NCBI GenBank assembly: GCA_963745915.1
Contig: CAVUZA010000002.1
Location: 248,001-312,000, forward strand
DNA from: VRUE01 sp963745915
GTDB lineage: Bacteria > Actinomycetota > Thermoleophilia > Solirubrobacterales > 70-9
Reading direction: 5' to 3'
DNA length: 64,000 nt
The stretch's first letter is position 1. Every line of letters begins with the position of its first letter. The position numbers and the translations under genes are program-made. The notes beneath the pieces are model-generated. The model did no database searches and was not told the DNA's origin. It saw nothing but the letters and a program-made list of their open reading frames with translations. This document shows, piece by piece, positions 44,195 through 53,682 of the stretch.

Positions 44195-45382
44195 CTAAAT
44201 ACGCTGAATGAGCGTGCCGGTGCCGAGCCCGCCGCCGCAGCACATCGTCACCAGTCCCATCTCCTTGTCGGTGCGCTCCATCTCGTGCAGCAGGGTGGTG
44301 ATCAGGCGGGCGCCGGTCGAGCCGAGCGGGTGGCCGAGCGCGATCGCGCCGCCGTTGACGTTGACCCGGTCCATGTCGGGGTCGAGCTCGCGGCGCCAGG
44401 CGGCGACCACGGAGGCGAAGGCCTCGTTGATCTCGACCAGGTCGATGTCGCCGATCTGCATCCCGTTGCGCTCGAGCAGCTTGCGGGTGGCGGGGATCGG
44501 GCCGGTGAGCATGATCACCGGGTCGACCCCGACCGTGGTCTGGTCGAAGATCCGCGCCCGCGGCCGCAGCCCCAGCGCCTCGGCCTTCTCGCGCGTCATC
44601 AGCAGCACCGCGGCGGCGCCGTCGGAGACCTGCGAGGAGTTGCCGGCGGTGACCTTGCCGTCCTCCTTGAAGGCCGGCTTCAGCTCGGCCAGCTTCTCGA
44701 GCGAGGTGTCGGGGCGGATGCCCTGGTCGGTCGCGTAGGTGTCGCCGTTGACCTGGAAGGGGACGATCTCACGCTCGAAGCGGCCCTCCTCGGTGGCCTT
44801 GGCGGCGCGCTGGTGGGAGCGCAGGCCGATCTCGTCGAGCTCGGAGCGGGGGATCTCCCACTTGTCGGCGATCATCTCGGCCGAGATCCCCTGCGGCACC
44901 AGGTCGTAGCGCTGCATCAGCTCGGGCGAGAAGGCCATCCCGTGCTCCTGCATCACCGAGTAGCTGTCGGCGAAGGAGATGTGCCCCATGTGCTCGACTC
45001 CGCCGCCGATCGCGACGTCGTGGACGCCGGCGGCGATCAGCGCCGCGGCGAAGTTGACCGCCTGCTGGGCCGAGCCGCACTGGCGATCGACCGTGGTGGC
45101 CGGCGTCTCGACCGGGAAGCCGGCCTCGAGCCAGGCGTTGCGGCCGATGTTGATGCCCTGCTCGCCGAACTGCTGCACGCAGCCGGCGACCACGTCCTCG
45201 ACCTCGGCGGGGTCGATCCCGGCGCGCTCGACGACCTCGGAGTAGGCCTTGGCGAGCAGGTTCGAGGGGTGGACGTCCTTGTAGTAGCCCTTCTGCTCGT
45301 GACCGCGGCCGACCGGGGTGCGCACCGCCTCGACGATCACGACCTCCCTGCCGCCCATCCTGCCGCTTCCGTTCTCCGCCAT
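44195..45382 (-). CDS. Thiolase (acetyl-CoA acyltransferase)
   Basis: 395 residues. Nucleophile Cys in VDRQCGSAQQAV (about 90), NEAFASV, catalytic His in GGAIALGHPLGSTGAR (about 350) and second Cys in TMCCGGGLGTG (about 382) are all present. It cleaves 3-ketoacyl-CoA. ATG 45382 has GGAGGG five bases upstream; the frame extends further but only into the divergent promoter. A TGACTGGTCAGTCA palindrome lies 19 bases upstream. It is divergent from the 3-hydroxyacyl-CoA dehydrogenase gene, so one regulator could control both. Confidence 0.93.
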   Translation of the reverse strand: MAENGSGRMGGREVVIVEAVRTPVGRGHEQKGYYKDVHPSNLLAKAYSEVVERAGIDPAEVEDVVAGCVQQFGEQGINIGRNAWLEAGFPVETPATTVDRQCGSAQQAVNFAAALIAAGVHDVAIGGGVEHMGHISFADSYSVMQEHGMAFSPELMQRYDLVPQGISAEMIADKWEIPRSELDEIGLRSHQRAAKATEEGRFEREIVPFQVNGDTYATDQGIRPDTSLEKLAELKPAFKEDGKVTAGNSSQVSDGAAAVLLMTREKAEALGLRPRARIFDQTTVGVDPVIMLTGPIPATRKLLERNGMQIGDIDLVEINEAFASVVAAWRRELDPDMDRVNVNGGAIALGHPLGSTGARLITTLLHEMERTDKEMGLVTMCCGGGLGTGTLIQRI

Positions 45383-45400
45383 CGCCGCCCTCCGATCGAT

Positions 45401-45414
45401 TGACTGGTCAGTCA
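45401..45414. promoter_or_regulatory. Operator-like palindrome in the thiolase / 3-hydroxyacyl-CoA dehydrogenase divergent promoter
   Basis: TGACTG-GT-CAGTCA, identical to the core upstream of the acyl-CoA dehydrogenase at 37895. It lies in the 109-base gap between divergent starts. Confidence 0.7.
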
Positions 45415-45491
45415 GCCAAGGGTACCGGGGGGCGGCCGTCGGCTGCCCCCGCCCGACGCCCCTCGCGGAGAGCCTGATAGAAGCCCGGCCT

Positions 45492-46313
<822 letters not shown>

Positions 46314-46317
<4 letters not shown>

Positions 46318-47621
46318 ACCGAACCGCTGGGCAGGCCGCTGATCCGCACCGCCTCGATCCGGTTCTCGCGCACCGACTCGACCCGGATCGTGTAGCCGTT
46401 GGCGGTGATCGAGTCGCCGCGCTTGGGCAGGCGGCCGAGCTCGCCGAAGACGTAGCCGCCGACCGAGTTGTAGGCGTCGGTGTCGACCGGCAGCTCGATC
46501 CCGGCGTCGGAGAGGTCGCCGAGCGAGACGTGGCCGCGCACGAACCACTCGCCGCTGGCCAGCTGGCGCAGAGCGGCGGCGCGCGGGTCGGTCTCGTCCT
46601 CGATCTCCCCCACCACCTCCTCGAGGATGTCCTCGACCGTGACGATGCCGACCGTGCGGCCGTACTCGTCGACGATCACCGCCAGCGAGGTGCGCTGCAC
46701 CTGCAGGTCGTGCAGCAGGTCGTCGAGCGGCCGCGTCTCGGGCACGATCACCGCGTCGCGCACGGCCGGCCCGATCTCGGCCTGCGGCCCGTCGCTCATG
46801 TAGAGGCGGGCGAGGCTGTTGTTGTGGACGATCCCCTGCACCCGGTCGGGGTTCTCTTCCTCGATCACGACCAGGCGGGTGTGGCCCGAGGTGACGCAGC
46901 GCCGCAGCGCCGTCTCCACCGACTCCGAGGCGTCGACGGTGACCACCGCCGGGATCGGCGTCATCACCTCGCGCGCCTCCTGCTCGTGCAGGTGGAAGAC
47001 GCCGCCGAGCATCCCCGCCTCGCCGGGGTCGAGGCGGCCGCGCTGGGCGCCGCGGACGATCATCAGCCGCAGCTCCTCGGGCGACTGCAGCTCCTCGTCG
47101 GCTTCGGGGTCGATGCGCAGGACGCGGGCGACGAAGAAGCGGGCGGGGACGTTGGTGATCACGATCAGCGGGTGGAAGAGCCGGCGCAGCAGCTCCAGCG
47201 GGCGGGCGACGCCGAGCAGCAGGTTCTCGGCCCGGGCGATGCCGATCATCTTCGGCGCCTGCTCGCCGAAGATCACGTGCAGCAGGGTGATGCTGGCGTA
47301 GGCGAAGAGGAAGGCGAGCACGTAGGAGGTGGCTTCGCCGAGGGCGCCCTCGAGCAGCGGCTCGATCAGGGTGGCGATCGCCGGCTCGCCGAGGAAGCCG
47401 ATCCCGATCGAGGCGAGCGTGATCCCGACCTGGGAGGTGGCGACGTACTCGTCGACGTGGTCGAGCTGGTGCAGGGCGATGCGGGCGGCGCGGCGCCCCT
47501 CCCCGACCAGGCCCTCGATCCGGCTGCGGCGCGAGCGCACGATCGCGAACTCGGCCGCAACGAAGAAGCCGTTGACGGCGATCAGGACAAACACGAGGAC
47601 GATGAGCAGGACTGCGCTCAT
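46314..47621 (-). CDS. CNNM/CorC-type membrane protein (DUF21-CBS-CorC_HlyC)
   Basis: 435 residues. DUF21 domain with about four hydrophobic helices and the VNGFFVAAEFAIVRSRRSRIE start, a pair of CBS domains (about 215-330; VMTPIPAVVTVDASESVETALRRC, SLAVIVDEYGRTVGIVTVEDILEEVVGEI), and a C-terminal CorC_HlyC transporter-associated domain (VDTDAYNSVGGYVFGELGRLPKRGD). The family is linked to magnesium or cobalt efflux. Convergent overlap of 4 bases with the preceding gene. Confidence 0.92.
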
Positions 47622-47729
47622 CGCCTATCCGGCCCGGTACTTCGGGGGAGGTCTTCGTCGGCCATTCGGCGGTACGCAATATAGCCCGCGGCCACGCGGA
47701 TCAGGCGATTGCTGCCATATTGACTCCGG

Positions 47730-48668
47730 ATGCGCATCGCAAGCCTCGTCCCTTCCGCAACCGAGATGCTCTACGCGCTCGGCCTCGGCGACGGCGTCGT
47801 CGCCGTCACCCACGAGTGCGACTACCCGAAAGCGGCCCGCTCCCTACCCGACCTGACCCGCACGGTGCTGCCCGCCGGGCTCAGCGCCGGCGAGATCGAC
47901 CGCCAGGTCAAGGCCCGGGTGGCCGAGGGCCGGGCGCTGTACGAGCTCGACGAGGAGCTGCTCGCCGAGCTGGCACCGGACCTGATCGTCACCCAGGCGG
48001 TCTGCGCGGTCTGCGCCGTCTCCTACGAGGACGTGCTCGAGGTCGCCGCCCGGCTGCCGAGCCGGCCCAAGGTGGTGCAGCAGGACCCGAGCACCCTGGG
48101 CGAGATGCTCGAGGACGTCGTCCGCCTGGCCGAGGCGGCGGGCGTGCCGCAGCTCGGCCACGAGCTGCGCGGCGAGCTCGAGGGGCGGCTGGCCACCGTG
48201 CGCGCCGCCGTCTCCGGGGCGGCGCCGCCGCGGGTGATCGCGCTCGAGTGGCTCGACCCGCCCTTCGTCGGCGGCCACTGGGTCCCGGAGATGATCTCGA
48301 TCGCCGGCGGCGAGGACGTCGCCGGGCCACCCGGGCTGAAGTCGCCCGAGGTCTCCTGGGGCGAGCTCTCCGGGCTCGGCCCCGACGTCGTCGTCGCCAT
48401 GCCCTGCGGCTGGTACGTCGAGGACTCGCGCGCCCAGGCGCTCGCCTGCTGGGAGCAGATCGAGGCGCTCGGGCCGCAGCGCGTCTTCGCCGTCGACGCC
48501 GCCTCGACCTTCTCCCGCCCCGGCCCGCGCCTGGTCGACGGCACCGAGCTGCTCGGCCACCTCCTCCACCCCGACCTCGTCGACGCGCCCGGCAACATCG
48601 CCTTCTCAGAGGTGCGAGGCCCGGTCGATGGGTTCAGGGTCCTCAGGCAATCGCCAGGGAGCCGATAA
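47730..48668 (+). CDS. Cobalamin-type (BtuF-like) substrate-binding protein without signal peptide
   Basis: 312 residues. RIASLVPSATEMLYALGLGDGVVAVTHECDYP is the typical start of the periplasmic-binding helical-backbone family used for vitamin B12 and metal chelates; VTQAVCAVCAVSYEDV and GHWVPEMISIAGGEDV follow. There is no signal peptide or lipobox, and no permease or ATPase genes adjoin, so it is probably a cytoplasmic relative rather than a transport component. Its 3' end overlaps the convergent rhomboid gene by 26 bases. Confidence 0.82.
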   Translation: MRIASLVPSATEMLYALGLGDGVVAVTHECDYPKAARSLPDLTRTVLPAGLSAGEIDRQVKARVAEGRALYELDEELLAELAPDLIVTQAVCAVCAVSYEDVLEVAARLPSRPKVVQQDPSTLGEMLEDVVRLAEAAGVPQLGHELRGELEGRLATVRAAVSGAAPPRVIALEWLDPPFVGGHWVPEMISIAGGEDVAGPPGLKSPEVSWGELSGLGPDVVVAMPCGWYVEDSRAQALACWEQIEALGPQRVFAVDAASTFSRPGPRLVDGTELLGHLLHPDLVDAPGNIAFSEVRGPVDGFRVLRQSPGSR

Positions 48669-49464
48669 CGGCGAGAACTGTGATTGCGGCCATCGCCAGC
48701 ATCTCGGCGAGGAGGTGCTTTTCTCCTAGATGGCCGCGCTCGGCGGCGAGGATGACGAAGGCGCAGAGGACGCCGGCGGCGAGGCCGCCGAGGTGGCCGC
48801 CGAGGCTGATGTTGGGACGGCTGACGCTGAGCGCCAGGTTGATCAGCAGGATCACCCCGATCGAGCCGGCGACGTTGTCGAAGCCGCGGCCGCGGGCAAT
48901 CACGAAGGTCGCGCCGAAGATGCCGAACACGGCCCCCGAGGCGCCGACGGTGAGCGCGTCGGGGCTGAGCAGCAGGGCGCCGAAGGCGCCGCCGAAGAGC
49001 GAGGCGACGTAGATGCCGAGGAAGCGGGGGGTGCCGACCGAGGGCTCGAGCAGGCGGCCGAGGAAGTAGAGGGCGAACATGTTGAAGCCGATGTGGAAGA
49101 GGCTGGCGTGGAGGAAGCCGCCGGTCGCCAGCCGGTACCACTCGCCTTCGGCGACGAAGGGCCCGTAGAGGCCGAAGTCGTAGGCGGCGGAGCTGCCGCC
49201 GACGCTGAAGCCGCCGCCGCCGCTGACGATCTCTGCGAGGAAGGCGGCGGCGTTGAGCGCGATCAGGACGAAGGTCGCCGGGGCGCGCGAGGACAGCGGC
49301 GCCTCGCCGACCCCGCTGGTGACCTTCGTGCGCTGCCGGGCGCACTCGGGGCAGCGCATCCCGACCGGGGTCGGGGTCATGCAGTCGGGGCAGATCGGCC
49401 GCCCGCAGGAGGAGCAGGAGACGCCGGTCTCGCGGTCGGGATGGCGGTAGCAGGTCTGGGCCAC
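48643..49464 (-). CDS. Rhomboid family intramembrane serine protease with N-terminal zinc finger
   Basis: 273 residues. The N terminus has a B-box-like zinc finger (CYRHPD, CSSCGRPICPDC, CPECARQR), then six or seven transmembrane helices. The catalytic dyad is Ser176 (GASGAVFG) and His224 (LGGHLGG), with the oxyanion-type FHIGFNMF near 124-130. It cleaves membrane proteins within the bilayer. The C-terminal 8 codons overlap the convergent gene. Confidence 0.92.
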   Translation of the reverse strand: MAQTCYRHPDRETGVSCSSCGRPICPDCMTPTPVGMRCPECARQRTKVTSGVGEAPLSSRAPATFVLIALNAAAFLAEIVSGGGGFSVGGSSAAYDFGLYGPFVAEGEWYRLATGGFLHASLFHIGFNMFALYFLGRLLEPSVGTPRFLGIYVASLFGGAFGALLLSPDALTVGASGAVFGIFGATFVIARGRGFDNVAGSIGVILLINLALSVSRPNISLGGHLGGLAAGVLCAFVILAAERGHLGEKHLLAEMLAMAAITVLAVIGSLAIA

Positions 49465-49492
49465 GGGAACGAGCAGCCTACAATCGCCGCCG

Positions 49493-49891
49493 ATGGACGC
49501 CCCCAGCCCGGCCCGCCTCTACGCCAGCCTCGCCGGCGCCCTGCTGCTCGTCTTCGGCATCGTCGGCTTCTTCTACAGCGCCTCCTTCGGCTCCCCGGGC
49601 GAGGTCGAGAAGGAGCTCGGCCTGTTCGGGGTCAACGGCTGGAGCAACGCCCTGCACGTGCTGGCCGGCAGCCTCGGCCTCTTCGTCGCCGGCTGGGCGT
49701 CGCGCGCCTACTCGCTGTGCGCCGGCGCCTTCTTCCTCGCCCTCGCCTGCTGGGGCCTCTACCTCGGCGCCGACGCGGCGATCCTCGGCTTCCTCCCCGC
49801 CCCCACCGCGACCAGCCTGCTCTGGCTCGCCCTCGGCGCGCTCGGCATCGCCGCCGCCCTCGCCACCCCGCACCCGGGCCGACGGGCCTAA
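49493..49891 (+). CDS. DUF4383-like membrane protein
   Basis: 132 residues with four hydrophobic helices: SLAGALLLVFGIVGFFY, ALHVLAGSLGLFVAGWASR, AYSLCAGAFFLALACWGLYLG and ATSLLWLALGALGIAAALA. The second helix contains NxLHVLAG, typical of DUF4383. Function unknown. Its stop codon TAA lies inside a 24-bp perfect terminator stem, and it is convergent with the gene ending at 49934. Confidence 0.82.
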   Translation: MDAPSPARLYASLAGALLLVFGIVGFFYSASFGSPGEVEKELGLFGVNGWSNALHVLAGSLGLFVAGWASRAYSLCAGAFFLALACWGLYLGADAAILGFLPAPTATSLLWLALGALGIAAALATPHPGRRA

Positions 49892-49927
49892 AACCGACGC
49901 TATGCGTCGGTTTTAGGCCCGTCGGCC
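49877..49927. terminator. Bidirectional terminator T2
   Basis: Perfect 24-bp stem (49877-49900 with 49904-49927) and TAT loop, with A and T runs in the arms (CCTAAAACC / GGTTTTAGG). It separates two convergent genes and contains the stop codon of one. Shares 19 identical bases with T1. Confidence 0.9.
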
Positions 49928-49933
49928 CCGGGG

Positions 49934-50281
49934 TTAGGGGCGGATGCGGGTGGCTAGGGAGCGCAGGCCGCCCTTGGCCTGGGTGCGGCCACGGCGGCGG
50001 ACCTCGAGCAGGACGAGGGCGCCGGCGGCGGCGCTGCCGGCGCCGAGCGCGAAGACCGGGCGCACCCAGTTGCGCGGGTCGCGCAGGGCCCGCAGCTCGC
50101 TCTCGGAGAGCTCCTCGGCCCAGTCGGAGAGCTCCTCGGCGGCCGCCTGGGTGACGGCCGCGAGGGTGTCCTCGACCCGGCCCGAGAGGCGCTCGGGAGG
50201 TTCGACCGGGCGCAGGGCGTCGGCGAGCAGGTGCTCGACGTCCCAGGCGCTGCCGGTCGGCCTCTCGCTCGGCTCACTCAT
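49934..50281 (-). CDS. Hypothetical membrane protein, likely anti-sigma-factor-like
   Basis: 115 residues. A cytoplasmic N-terminal part rich in Glu/Ala helices (VEHLLADALRPVEPPERLSGRVEDTLAAVTQAAAEELSDWAEEL), then one transmembrane helix (PVFALGAGSAAAGALVLLEV) and a basic tail. It overlaps the upstream ECF sigma-factor gene by 8 bases. That pairing and topology suggest a membrane-bound regulator of the sigma factor, although no zinc-binding anti-sigma motif is visible. Confidence 0.65.
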   Translation of the reverse strand: MSEPSERPTGSAWDVEHLLADALRPVEPPERLSGRVEDTLAAVTQAAAEELSDWAEELSESELRALRDPRNWVRPVFALGAGSAAAGALVLLEVRRRGRTQAKGGLRSLATRIRP

Positions 50282-50834
50282 CGCCGCTCATCTCCTCCTG
50301 CAGCTGCTTGATCGCGCGGTGGATCAGCACCTTGGTCGCGCCGTCGCTGCGACCGAGGGCGCGGGCGATCTCGCGGTTGTCCATGCCCAGCGCGAAGCGC
50401 ATGATCAGCGCCTCGCGCCGGTCGCCGGGCAGGCCATCGAGGTTGGCGATCACCTGGCGCAGCTCCTCGCGACCCTCGACGATCGACTCGGTGCCGTGGC
50501 GGGCGGCGATCGGGTCGGCGTTCTCCAGCGAGGTCTGCGGCCGGCGCGAGCGGTCGCGGTAGTAGTTCGAGGCCAGGTTGTGGGCGATGCGGATCAGCCA
50601 CGGCCGCAGCGGCCGGCCGTCGGACTCGCGGCGGGCGCGGTCGAAGTGGCGGTAGGCCTGCAGGAAGGTCTGCTCGGTGAGGTCCTCGGCGTCGTGCTGG
50701 TTGCCGATCCGGTAGCAGGCGTAGGAGTAGACGTCGCGCAGGTGGGCGCGGTAGAGGTCCTCGAAGGCCCGGTCGAGCTCCGCCTTGTCCTCGGGAGCGA
50801 GGCTGGCCGGCTCGACGTTCTTCTCGGCGCTCAC
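50274..50834 (-). CDS. ECF-type RNA polymerase sigma factor
   Basis: 186 residues. Region 2 (about 25-92: FEDLYRAHLRDVYSYACYRIGNQHDAEDLTEQTFLQAYRHFDRAR, then PWLIRIAHNLASNYYRDRSRR) and region 4 (about 127-180: LDGLPGDRREALIMRFALGMDNREIARALGRSDGATKVLIHRAIKQL) are intact. It directs transcription of a stress or envelope regulon that cannot be named. Followed by an overlapping gene for a one-helix membrane protein, the likely regulator. Confidence 0.92.
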   Translation of the reverse strand: MSAEKNVEPASLAPEDKAELDRAFEDLYRAHLRDVYSYACYRIGNQHDAEDLTEQTFLQAYRHFDRARRESDGRPLRPWLIRIAHNLASNYYRDRSRRPQTSLENADPIAARHGTESIVEGREELRQVIANLDGLPGDRREALIMRFALGMDNREIARALGRSDGATKVLIHRAIKQLQEEMSGDE

Positions 50835-50852
50835 GGGCCAAGACTATTCCCC

Positions 50853-52514
50853 TCAGGCCGCCTTCCTGGTGCGCTCGACCCGGCGCAGGCCGGCGACCCA
50901 GGCCTCGGCGTCGACCTCGCCGCGGATCAGCGCCGCGAGGCCGGCCAGGGCGGCGGCCCGGTCGCCCGCCGCGGCGGCGGCGTCGGCCAGCAGCGGCACC
51001 GCGTCCAGGCCCTCGGAGGCCTGTCCGATCCGGGCCGGGATCTCCGCCACCGGCACGCCGCGGCCGAGCAGCTCGCCGGCGCGCCGGTTGCGGCCACTCG
51101 GCGCCATCACCGTCGCGGTCAGGTCGCCGACCCCGGCCAGGCCGGCGAAGGTCGCCGGCTCCGCGCCGCGCCCGGCGGCGTGCTCGATGCACTCGCGCCA
51201 GACCAGCGCCGCCGCGATCCCGGCCGCGTTCTGGCCGTGCGGCTCGGCGGCCGCGGCGGCGAGGGCGGCGGCGTTCTTCGCCGCGCCCGCCATCTCGACC
51301 CCGGCGACGTCGGCCGAGCGCTCGCAGAAGAGGCCGGCGCGGTCGAAGACGACGCCGAGCTGGTCGCGCAGCTCCTCGTCGGCGGAGCCGAGCACCAGGG
51401 CGGCCGAGCCCGAGACGGCCTCGCGCGCGTGCGCCGGCCCGCCGAGGCAGGCGACCGCCCGCGCCCGCACCCGCTCGCCGACGTACTCGGCCGGCAGCTG
51501 GCCGCGCGGCGCGATCAGGCCCTTGGTCAGCAGCAGCACCGCCGAGCGGTCGCCGACCCGGTCGGCGATCGCCCCCACCGCCTGCGGCAGCGAGCCGGAG
51601 GGGATCGCCAGGCAGACCAGGTCGAGCCCGGCAAGCTCGACCTCGGAGGCGTGGCGGACGCGCACCGAGTCGGGCAGCCGCACGCCCTCCAGGTAGCGGC
51701 GGTTCTCGCGCTGCTCCTCGATCTCGGCCGCCTGCTCCGGGGTGCGGGTGGCGAGCTGCACCTCGAGGCCGCCGCGGGCGAGCAGCACGGCGACCGCCGT
51801 GCCCCAGCTGCCGGCGCCGATCACCGCGGCGCGGCGCATCGGCGGCAGGCCGCCGATGTCCTCCCACTGCAGCGCGACGTTGGGCCAGATCCGCGCCGTC
51901 ACAGTCGAGGCCAGCCCGCGCGAGGGGTCGGCGGCGCGCGGGAAGGTCATCGCCTTGCCGAGCCGCACCTTGATCTTGCGCGGCCGGATGCGCCAGCCGC
52001 GGCGCACGTCTTCGGTGCCGAGCACCGCCGCCGGGATCACCGGCGCCCCGGTCTGCAGGGCGAGGCGGCCGACGCCGCGCTTGGGTTCGGCCAGCGAGCC
52101 GCGGCGGATGCGCGTGCCCTCGGGGAAGATGCAGACCGCGCCGCCGCGCTCGACCACCTGGCGCGCGGTCTCGACCGAGTCCTCGTCGGACTCGCCGCGG
52201 CGGATCGGGAAGGCGCCGAGCCGGGAGAGGATCCAGCCCTGCCAGCGGCGCTCGAAGAGCTCGACCTTGGCGACGTAGTTCATCGGCCGCCGCCAGGGCA
52301 GGGCGCCGCCGATCGCGAAGGGGTCGAGGAAGCTGCGGTGGTTGGCGGCGACGATCAGGCCGCCGTCGAGGCGGGCGTGCTCGCGCCCGGTGCGGGCGTA
52401 GCGGAAGTAGACGAGGAAGAAGGGGGTCATGAAGATCCTCGCCAGCAGGTAGAGGATCGGGTTGACCCCGTGTTCGCGGGTGTAGGCGTGGTACGACCGG
52501 AGGCGGGGGTCCAT
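50853..52514 (-). CDS. gpsA: Fusion of PlsC-type acyltransferase and glycerol-3-phosphate dehydrogenase
   Basis: 553 residues. Residues 1-220 form a lysophosphatidate-type acyltransferase with a hydrophobic start, NHRSFLD (58-64) and FPEGTR (130-135). From Met226 a complete GpsA begins: VIGAGSWGTAVAVLLARGG (233 on), LVCLAIPS, LLLTKGL, GGPAHAREAV, GVEMAGAAKNAAALAAAAAEPHGQNA and GLAGVGDLTATVMAPSGRNRR. One polypeptide therefore carries sn-glycerol-3-phosphate synthesis and an acylation step of phospholipid synthesis. There is no break or internal start evident between the domains other than Met226 itself. Palindrome C1 lies upstream. Confidence 0.9.
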   Translation of the reverse strand: MDPRLRSYHAYTREHGVNPILYLLARIFMTPFFLVYFRYARTGREHARLDGGLIVAANHRSFLDPFAIGGALPWRRPMNYVAKVELFERRWQGWILSRLGAFPIRRGESDEDSVETARQVVERGGAVCIFPEGTRIRRGSLAEPKRGVGRLALQTGAPVIPAAVLGTEDVRRGWRIRPRKIKVRLGKAMTFPRAADPSRGLASTVTARIWPNVALQWEDIGGLPPMRRAAVIGAGSWGTAVAVLLARGGLEVQLATRTPEQAAEIEEQRENRRYLEGVRLPDSVRVRHASEVELAGLDLVCLAIPSGSLPQAVGAIADRVGDRSAVLLLTKGLIAPRGQLPAEYVGERVRARAVACLGGPAHAREAVSGSAALVLGSADEELRDQLGVVFDRAGLFCERSADVAGVEMAGAAKNAAALAAAAAEPHGQNAAGIAAALVWRECIEHAAGRGAEPATFAGLAGVGDLTATVMAPSGRNRRAGELLGRGVPVAEIPARIGQASEGLDAVPLLADAAAAAGDRAAALAGLAALIRGEVDAEAWVAGLRRVERTRKAA

Positions 52515-52564
52515 CGGGATGGCTACACGGTTGAGGGTTCGGGGTTACCGGGGGGCGGAGGTCC

Positions 52565-52657
52565 GGCACCGCTCCCGGCTCAACTTTTTCTGAAGACAGG
52601 GGGTGGCTGTCCGTGGGGCGGTCGGCAGAAAAAGTACAAGCCGCCGGGAGTGGTGCC
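52565..52657. repeat. Palindromic element C1
   Basis: GGCACCGCTCCCGGC (52565-52579) pairs with GCCGGGAGTGGTGCC (52643-52657). Inside, TCAACTTTTTCTG faces CAGAAAAAGTACAAG, giving an AT-rich inner stem and a conserved asymmetric internal loop. Nine bases past the maleylacetate-reductase-type gene stop. Orientation opposite to C2 and C3. Confidence 0.85.
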
Positions 52658-52665
52658 CAACCCCG

Positions 52666-53682
52666 CTACCAGGAAGCCTCGATCAAACGTTCGAGGTCCG
52701 GCTGGGTCGGCGGTTCCGGGGTAAAAGCCAGCTCGGGGCGCAGCAAGATCGACTCGATGGCCTGGGGGAGCTTGGTGGGGTCGGCGCCTAGATCGCCGAG
52801 TCCGGGCGGGTTGCCGCCCAGCTCCAGGATGCGGGGTTCGATGTTCTCGGGGGTGGTGCCCAGGGTCGTTGCCAGGGGTTCGAGGCCGTCGGGGGCGCGG
52901 GGGGCCATGAAGGCCATGACGCGGGGCAGGATCGTCGCGTTGGTCTGGGCGTGGGGGACGTCGAGGACGCGGGCCAGGGTCTGGCAGACTACGTGGTGGA
53001 CGGCGAAGGCGGCGGAGTCGATCGCGTAGCCACAGAGCAGCGAGCCGAGGGCGAGCGAGGGCCGGTGGCGCTCGGCCGGGTCTTCGTCGAGCGCCGCCGC
53101 GATCGACTCGGCGCCGCGCAGCGCGGTCATCTGCGAGACCGGGTTGGCGAAGGGCGTGTAGAGCGAGTCGGCGCCGTGGGCGAGGGCGTTGATCGAGCTC
53201 GCCCGCAGCTCGGCCTCCGGCGCCCCGGTCATCGCCGCGGGGTCGGCGATCACCAGCGCCGGGCGGACCAGGGCGCGGGCGCGCGACTCGGCCCCGGCGG
53301 GCAGGCGGTGGATGCCGGTCATCTCCGCCCCCGACATCGTCGTCGGGATCGCCGCCACGCGGGCGCCGCTGACCGCGGCGATCGCCTTCGCGGTGTCGAT
53401 CGTGCGGCCGCCACCGAGGGCGACCAGGTTGGGAGCCTCGACCGCGTCGAGCAGCGCCGCGGCGGCGTCGGGAACGGCCGAGGCCGGCGAGCCGGGCGGC
53501 ACCTCGTGCACCGCCGCCGCCGCTTCCGCCAGCAACCGCGCCCCCTCCAGGTGGCGCTGCGTGGTGAGCAGGGCGAAGCCCTCCATGCCGTGCTCGGCGA
53601 GCAGCTGCGCGGCGTCGTCGACCCCGGTCTCGCGGAAGACGATGACGCGGCCGGCGTCGCGCCAGACGAAGTTGCCGTTCAC
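52666..53682 (-). CDS. Iron-containing alcohol dehydrogenase, maleylacetate reductase-like
   Basis: 338 residues. GGGRTIDTAKAIAAV (NAD site), IPTTMSGAEMTGIHRL, INALAHGADSLYT, AVHHVVCQTLARVLDVPHAQTNATILPRVM show the group III metal-dependent alcohol dehydrogenase fold and the pattern of maleylacetate reductases. That enzyme finishes hydroquinone and hydroxyquinol pathways by giving 3-oxoadipate. GTG 53682 overlaps the stop of the ring-cleavage-type gene, which supports the pathway call. Confidence 0.82.
   Translation of the reverse strand: MNGNFVWRDAGRVIVFRETGVDDAAQLLAEHGMEGFALLTTQRHLEGARLLAEAAAAVHEVPPGSPASAVPDAAAALLDAVEAPNLVALGGGRTIDTAKAIAAVSGARVAAIPTTMSGAEMTGIHRLPAGAESRARALVRPALVIADPAAMTGAPEAELRASSINALAHGADSLYTPFANPVSQMTALRGAESIAAALDEDPAERHRPSLALGSLLCGYAIDSAAFAVHHVVCQTLARVLDVPHAQTNATILPRVMAFMAPRAPDGLEPLATTLGTTPENIEPRILELGGNPPGLGDLGADPTKLPQAIESILLRPELAFTPEPPTQPDLERLIEASW

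Noticed and set aside
47730..48668. Complete vitamin B12 ABC transporter
   Set aside because: The binding protein has no signal peptide and no permease or ATPase gene is adjacent.
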